DNA of 9,928 bases from Alphaproteobacteria bacterium (lineage in GTDB: Bacteria; Pseudomonadota; Alphaproteobacteria; Micropepsales; Micropepsaceae): assembly GCA_947373775.1 (NCBI GenBank), contig CANBZE010000043.1, positions 1 through 9,928 on the forward strand. Direction: 5' to 3'. A model generated the notes under the pieces. It ran no database searches and was not told the origin of the DNA. It worked only from the letters and a program-made list of their open reading frames with translations. Shown here one piece after another: positions 6,712-9,928 of this stretch. The stretch's first letter is position 1, and every line of letters starts with the position of its first letter. The position numbers and the translations under genes were made by a program.

Positions 6712-7629
6712 ATGAGCGCCATCAAACCCGTCTCATTCCAGTTATACGCGCGCGACTTTGAAGCCTTTGCCGCGCAACTGGGCGCATCCTTCGAACGCTA
6801 TGGCTTTGCCATCGTCGCCGATCACGACCTGGACCAGGCGGGCATCTACGCCGCGCTGGCCTCTGCCAAGGCCTTCTTCGCCCTGCCCGAAGCGGTCAAG
6901 CAAAGTTATGTCCGCGGAAAGGGCGGCCAGCGCGGCTATGTCCCTTTCGGCAAGGAAACCGCCAAGGGCGCTGTGCTGCATGACCTGAAAGAATTCTGGC
7001 ATGTCGGCCGCGACCTGCCGCCGAGCCATCCCTTCGCCGCATCCATGCCGCCCAATGTCTGGCCTCGCGAAGTGGCGGACTTCCAGCAAAGCCAAACCTG
7101 GCTGTTTGGCGCCCTGGACGGTCTGGGCGGAAGCATCCTGGAAGCCATCGCCCATCACCTGGTCCTGCCGCGTACCCAGTTCCGTGCCGCGGTGAAGGAC
7201 GGCAACTCCGTGCTGCGGCTGCTGCACTATCCGCCGGTGCCCGCAGAGTCCGCCCATGTGCGCGCCGGCGCCCACGAAGACATCAACACCATCACGCTTC
7301 TGCTGGGCGCGGAGGAAGCGGGACTGGAAGTGCTGGACCGTGACGGCAGCTGGCTGCCGATCGAGGCGCCGCCGGGATCGGTGGTGTGCAATATCGGCGA
7401 CATGCTCTCGCGCAACGTCCAGGGGCGGCTGCCCTCCACCACCCACCGCGTGGTCAATCCGGCGCCGCAGCGTTGCTGTGTGGCGCGCTATTCCACGCCC
7501 TTCTTCCTGCATTTCGCACCCGATTACGTGATCGCGCCCTTGCCCGGCGGCGGCCCGCAGGAACCGCTGCCGCCCATCACCGCCGATGAATTCCTCAAAC
7601 AGCGGCTGCGCGAGATCAAGCTGCTCTGA
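6712..7629 (+). CDS. 2-oxoglutarate/Fe(II)-dependent oxygenase, isopenicillin N synthase-like
   Basis: The protein has 305 residues, typical for this family of cytoplasmic non-heme iron oxygenases. The N-terminal DIOX_N-like region covers about residues 7-110, with GFAIVADHDLD at 31-41. The catalytic jelly roll follows: iron ligands H188 and D190 in AHEDINTITLLLG, the third ligand H245 in STTHRVVNP, and R259-x-S261 in ARYSTPFFLHF, which binds the 2-oxoglutarate carboxylate. NIGDMLSRNVQGRLPS at 227-242 is also a family block. All cofactor residues are intact, so it should be active, but the substrate cannot be read from the sequence; relatives act on amino-acid, hormone and secondary-metabolite substrates. 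It lies 54 nt after the dehydrogenase on the same strand, and no biosynthetic cluster surrounds it. Its stop is 17 nt from the stop of the convergent phosphatase gene. Confidence 0.93.
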   Translation: MSAIKPVSFQLYARDFEAFAAQLGASFERYGFAIVADHDLDQAGIYAALASAKAFFALPEAVKQSYVRGKGGQRGYVPFGKETAKGAVLHDLKEFWHVGRDLPPSHPFAASMPPNVWPREVADFQQSQTWLFGALDGLGGSILEAIAHHLVLPRTQFRAAVKDGNSVLRLLHYPPVPAESAHVRAGAHEDINTITLLLGAEEAGLEVLDRDGSWLPIEAPPGSVVCNIGDMLSRNVQGRLPSTTHRVVNPAPQRCCVARYSTPFFLHFAPDYVIAPLPGGGPQEPLPPITADEFLKQRLREIKLL

Positions 7630-7646
7630 TCATTTCAAGGCCGCGA

Positions 7647-8210
7647 TCATGGCTTGCTCTCATAGATCACGGTGTTCCAGTAACGCGCCTGATGGCGTCC
7701 GGTGCGCACAAAACCCCGTCGCTTCAGCCGCCGGCCGATCATCCAGTTGAAATAGCCGTGCGCCACCAGCATAGCGGTGCCGGTCTCTCGTGCCCGCTTG
7801 ACCAGGATGTCGGCGCCCTGGTCGGCGCGCCGCCCCGCCTGGCGCGCATTCTCGATGCCGGGCGCAAAGCCGGCGTGCCACAGGATGCGCGACACCACCG
7901 CCCATTTGGGAACCGCCATGCGCAGCAGCGGAACACGCGGCACGGCCAGCGGCGCTTCGGCGAACAGAGGATCGGCGGTCAGCGCGGCATGAGGGGCCAG
8001 TGCGGCGGCGCTTTGCCGGCTGCGGGGACGGTCGCTGGTGAAGACATGATCCAGTTCCTGCGCCAGATCGCGCAGCTCCCGCGGTGGAAGATCGGCCGGC
8101 GCCAGGCCAGACTCCTCATAGGCGCCGATGTAATCGGCAAAGCCCGTATGGCCGGTCCTTGGGCGCAGTTCGATGTGCGGCCGGCCGTGGCGGATGAGGA
8201 TGATACGCAT
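7647..8210 (-). CDS. Histidine phosphatase superfamily protein (branch 1, phosphoglycerate mutase-like)
   Basis: This 187-residue protein begins MRIILIRHGRP, with the catalytic RHG motif at 7-9 and nucleophile H8. The basic phosphate-binding stretch is FTSDRPRSRQSAAAL at 57-71. E85 in FAEAPL is a likely acid, and the second catalytic histidine is H151 in MLVAHGYFNWMIGRRL. All family catalytic positions are present. Branch 1 includes sugar-phosphate and nucleotide phosphatases, phosphoglycerate mutases and SixA-like protein phosphatases, and the substrate here is undetermined. There is no signal peptide, so it is cytoplasmic. No ribosome site precedes the ATG and I cannot place a convincing promoter. 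It is convergent with the oxygenase gene. Confidence 0.9.
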   Translation of the reverse strand: MRIILIRHGRPHIELRPRTGHTGFADYIGAYEESGLAPADLPPRELRDLAQELDHVFTSDRPRSRQSAAALAPHAALTADPLFAEAPLAVPRVPLLRMAVPKWAVVSRILWHAGFAPGIENARQAGRRADQGADILVKRARETGTAMLVAHGYFNWMIGRRLKRRGFVRTGRHQARYWNTVIYESKP

Positions 8211-8530
8211 CGTTAGCGGTGAAATTTCTGGAGCCGCACACTGAGTCCTTTTGGCCGTTTGGCGGAGATTAAAGGGTCAGCAGCCACATTCAGAAAGCCT
8301 TAACTTTTGGCCGCCCTGCTCACGTAAAAGGCCGTACGCCCAATAATTAGGCAACCACCTGTTGCATTGCAACAACGGGCCTTCAAATCATGCTTTCCAA
8401 CGGTCAAACAGGGCTAAAAAGACAAGTCGCCATATTGAGATTGGACCCGCGAAACAGAACTGTCACGACGAACCGGGACGCCCCCGGGAACGCAGCGCGA
8501 TTCGAGCGCCCGGCAACGAGAGGACTTGAA
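8211..8530. other. 320-nt non-coding region between the phosphatase and TorF-family genes
   Basis: The region holds the divergent control sequences of the two flanking genes. Visible elements are a 10-bp direct repeat CTTTTGGCCG at 8248-8257 and 8304-8313, a 15-bp perfect inverted repeat at 8360-8374, and a small hairpin CCGGG/CCCGG at 8473-8487 about 30 nt before the TorF ribosome site. A frame open from 8390 runs into torF, but its 47 extra residues do not look like an export signal, so I read it as leader. I could not find a -35/-10 pair that I trust. Confidence 0.6.
8360..8374. promoter_or_regulatory. Candidate operator upstream of the TorF-family gene
   Basis: TGTTGC, three spacer bases, GCAACA: a perfect 6-bp inverted repeat 157 nt upstream of the TorF start. 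The half-site style suits a dimeric regulator, but no regulator is encoded beside it and a short-stem hairpin is an alternative. Confidence 0.3.
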
Positions 8531-9313
8531 ATGAAGAATTTGACCAAGATGATTTTGGGCGCGGTCAGCCTGGCCGGCGTGGCGCTTACTGCCGCTCCTG
8601 CTTTCGCTGAAGACGCACCTGCGCCCACCTGGACCCTCACCGGTTATGTCGCAGCGACCAGCGATTACCGTTTCCGCGGCATCAGCCAGAATGATCGCAA
8701 CTTCGCGCCCCAGGGCTCGCTGAACCTCAATGGCCCCGATGGCTTCTATGTCGGCGCCTGGGCTTCGCAGGTCGACTTCGACCCGACCTCCAGCGGCAAC
8801 CCCTTTGTCGAACTCGACATCTATGGCGGCAAGCACACCGACCTGTGGGGCATCGACTGGAACTTCATGCCCTACTACTACGCCTATCCCTCCGCCAACG
8901 TCCCGGCCGGCGCGCCGCGCCCGGACTATTTCGAACTGATCAACCAGTTCACCAAGGCGTTTGGTCCGGTGTCGCTGCAGGGCAGCTACGCCTGGTCGAA
9001 CAACCTGGCGTTCGACGGCGGCGAAGGTAATGCCCTGTACGGCAACATCACCTACACCGTCCTCGACTGGCTGAGCATCAGCGGCAACCTGGGTCACCAG
9101 TGGGCCGAGAATGCCCGCCTGGTCGGTTCGCGCGACTACACCTATGGCGACTTCGGCGCCACCGCGACCTACAAGGGCTTTGCCCTGGACGTGCGCTACA
9201 GCGGCACCGACCTGGGCACCACCCAGTGCGGCGCCTTCTACATGGCCACCCGCCACGCCTGCTCCGGCGGCGTGGTTGCGACCCTGACCTACAACTTCAC
9301 CCTGCTGCCGTAA
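8531..9313 (+). CDS. TorF-family putative porin (Gcw_chp), outer membrane
   Basis: From ATG 8531 the protein has 260 residues with a clear signal peptide, MKNLTKMILGAVSLAGVALT followed by AAPAFA and cleavage before EDAP at about residue 27. The mature N-terminus WTLTGYVAATSDYRFRGISQNDRNFAPQGS (34-63) is the hallmark of the Gcw_chp/TorF family. Alternating aromatic and polar residues in predicted beta strands fill the rest, such as GFYVGAWASQVDF, FVELDIYGGK and GFALDVRYSGTD. The C-terminus ends TLTYNFTLLP rather than the usual terminal phenylalanine. C233 and C244 may form an extracellular-loop disulfide. GAGAGGA 6-7 nt before 8531 fixes the start; the longer frame from 8390 is rejected. It is monocistronic, ending in a strong terminator. 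The family is thought to form outer-membrane pores; the solute is not known. Confidence 0.92.
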   Translation: MKNLTKMILGAVSLAGVALTAAPAFAEDAPAPTWTLTGYVAATSDYRFRGISQNDRNFAPQGSLNLNGPDGFYVGAWASQVDFDPTSSGNPFVELDIYGGKHTDLWGIDWNFMPYYYAYPSANVPAGAPRPDYFELINQFTKAFGPVSLQGSYAWSNNLAFDGGEGNALYGNITYTVLDWLSISGNLGHQWAENARLVGSRDYTYGDFGATATYKGFALDVRYSGTDLGTTQCGAFYMATRHACSGGVVATLTYNFTLLP

Positions 9314-9335
9314 GCCGGGAAGAAGTCCAAAGACC

Positions 9336-9368
9336 AAAAGCCCGCGAGGTTCGCCTCGCGGGCTTTTT
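9336..9368 (+). terminator. Rho-independent terminator of the TorF-family gene
   Basis: A perfect 14-bp stem, AAAAGCCCGCGAGG (9336-9349) with CCTCGCGGGCTTTT (9354-9367), encloses the loop TTCG and ends in five T. It lies 22 nt after the stop codon. The A-rich left side gives a shorter T run on the other strand, so it could also work weakly in reverse. Confidence 0.95.
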
Positions 9369-9387
9369 CTTTGGCTGGTCGACTGTA

Positions 9388-9416
9388 TTGACAGTCATCC
9401 AATATTTCCATATTCC
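9388..9416 (+). promoter_or_regulatory. arsR promoter, leaderless layout
   Basis: A perfect TTGACA (9388-9393), 17 nt, then TATTCC (9411-9416), ending 7 nt before the arsR ATG at 9424. There is no ribosome site, so the mRNA should start at or next to the ATG. Confidence 0.6.
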
Positions 9417-9430
9417 ATGAAATATGGAAT
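9402..9430. promoter_or_regulatory. Probable ArsR operator over the -10 box and start codon
   Basis: Two interlocked inverted repeats are visible: ATATTTC (9402-9408) with GAAATAT (9419-9425), and ATTCCAT (9412-9418) with ATGGAAT (9424-9430). The AT-rich palindrome stands out in GC-rich DNA and covers the -10 region and the first codons of arsR. ArsR-family repressors bind such imperfect palindromes at their own promoter, so autorepression relieved by arsenite is the natural reading. Confidence 0.6.
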
Positions 9431-9780
9431 CTGAATTTGCCGTTCGCAAGCTGTCCGCCCTGGCCCATGAGGGCCGGCTATCGGTATTCCGGGCGCTGGT
9501 GAAGGCCGGCCCTGACGGCATGGCGGCGGGCGACATCGCCCGCAAGCTGAAAACCGCCGCCAACACCATGTCGGCCCAGCTTCTGATGCTGTCGAATGCG
9601 GGGCTGATCCATGCGCGCCGGGACGGCCGCTCGATCATCTATGCCGTGGATTTCGAGCAGATGAGCGGGCTGCTGCTGTTTCTGACCGAGGACTGCTGCG
9701 GCGGACGGGCGGAAATCTGCGCGCCGCTGGCTGCCGTCGCCACCTCTTGCTGCCCGCCAAAACGAAAGCAACGTGCATGA
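9424..9780 (+). CDS. arsR: ArsR-family arsenic-responsive repressor
   Basis: This 118-residue winged-helix regulator binds its operator as a dimer and is released by arsenite. The fold runs from [18 protein letters not shown] at 9-26, through the recognition region [26 protein letters not shown] at 37-62, to the wing [12 protein letters not shown] at 65-76. It lacks the classic ELCVCDL metal site in the recognition helix. Instead it carries C91-C92 and C99 in [11 protein letters not shown], matching the C-terminal arsenite site described for Acidithiobacillus ferrooxidans ArsR, plus a second pair C109-C110 near the end. The ATG overlaps the palindromic operator and follows the promoter by 7 nt. 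Its stop overlaps the start of arsC (ATGA), so the two are translationally coupled. Confidence 0.92.
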   Translation: MESEFAVRKLSALAHEGRLSVFRALVKAGPDGMAAGDIARKLKTAANTMSAQLLMLSNAGLIHARRDGRSIIYAVDFEQMSGLLLFLTEDCCGGRAEICAPLAAVATSCCPPKRKQRA

Positions 9781-9928
9781 CCTACAATGTCCTGTTTCTC
9801 TGCACCGGCAATTCCGCCCGCTCCATCCTGGCCGAAGCGATCCTGAATCGCCTGGGCGGCGACAAGTTTCGCGCCTATTCCGCGGGGTCCGATCCCAAGG
9901 GGCAGGTCAATCCTTACGCCCTGGATTT
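9777..9928 (+). CDS. arsC: Arsenate reductase, low-molecular-weight tyrosine phosphatase type (partial, cut by window end)
   Basis: The first 50 codons are present. The sequence [20 protein letters not shown] contains the LMW-PTP loop C-x5-R with C9 and R15 followed by S16. The stretch after it ([21 protein letters not shown]) is typical of this class. Such enzymes reduce arsenate to arsenite using a cysteine cascade coupled to thioredoxin or a similar reductant; a few relatives are true tyrosine phosphatases. The location directly after arsR, with a 4-nt ATGA overlap, favours arsenate reductase. The downstream cysteines that would settle this, and any arsenite efflux gene, lie beyond the window. 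Confidence 0.88.
   Translation, partial: MTYNVLFLCTGNSARSILAEAILNRLGGDKFRAYSAGSDPKGQVNPYALD

Noticed and set aside
7627..7649. TGATC/GATCA inverted repeat between convergent stops as a bidirectional terminator
   Set aside because: The 5-bp stem is too short and AT-poor flanks give no T run.
8390..8530. Upstream in-frame extension of the TorF-family gene
   Set aside because: It would bury the signal peptide 47 residues inside the protein; a strong ribosome site precedes 8531.
1..9928. CRISPR array, toxin-antitoxin pair, phage-defence or other new multi-gene system
   Set aside because: No regular spaced repeats or suitable gene pairs are present; almost all coding sequence belongs to recognisable families in ordinary arrangements.

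Overview
The window is a compact, GC-rich stretch of ordinary bacterial chromosome, most likely from an alphaproteobacterium. The main support is protein character: a TorF/Gcw_chp porin, an alphaproteobacterial-looking BioB and PurH, and many genes with no Shine-Dalgarno but a promoter right in front of the start codon. I cannot name a genus. There is no phage, transposase, CRISPR array or obvious new multi-gene system.

Layout from left to right. A minus-strand pair occupies 1-1296: an exported COG4798-type methyltransferase-like protein, followed by an exported GlcG/HbpS heme-binding-type protein that runs off the left edge. Divergent to it is a LysE/ArgO-type amino-acid exporter (1404-2006). 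A tRNA-Leu(CAA) lies on the minus strand (2103-2186). Between it and the exporter is a curious 73-nt tRNA-like remnant that repeats the tRNA 3' end. Next is a plus-strand cluster, bioB, a small DUF2905-like membrane protein and purH (2277-5101), joined by an 8-bp overlap and a 34-nt gap. A convergent exported SH3-domain protein (5098-5589) shares its stop region with purH. A divergent pair of tandem enzymes follows: a D-2-hydroxyacid dehydrogenase of the glyoxylate reductase type (5671-6657) and an isopenicillin-N-synthase-like 2OG-Fe(II) oxygenase (6712-7629). A convergent histidine phosphatase family protein (7647-8210) comes next, then a 320-nt non-coding stretch leading to a TorF-family outer-membrane protein with a textbook terminator. 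The right edge opens an arsenic-resistance operon, arsR followed by a truncated low-molecular-weight-phosphatase-type arsC, with a palindromic operator over the arsR promoter and start codon.

The genes serve general metabolism and envelope functions: biotin and purine synthesis, two-carbon acid metabolism, amino-acid export and arsenic detoxification. The most interesting signals are not genes. One is the duplicated tRNA-Leu 3' end framed as a tRNA-like module. The other is a recurring -35/N17/-10/N6-7/ATG layout in front of up to five genes, which predicts leaderless mRNAs.
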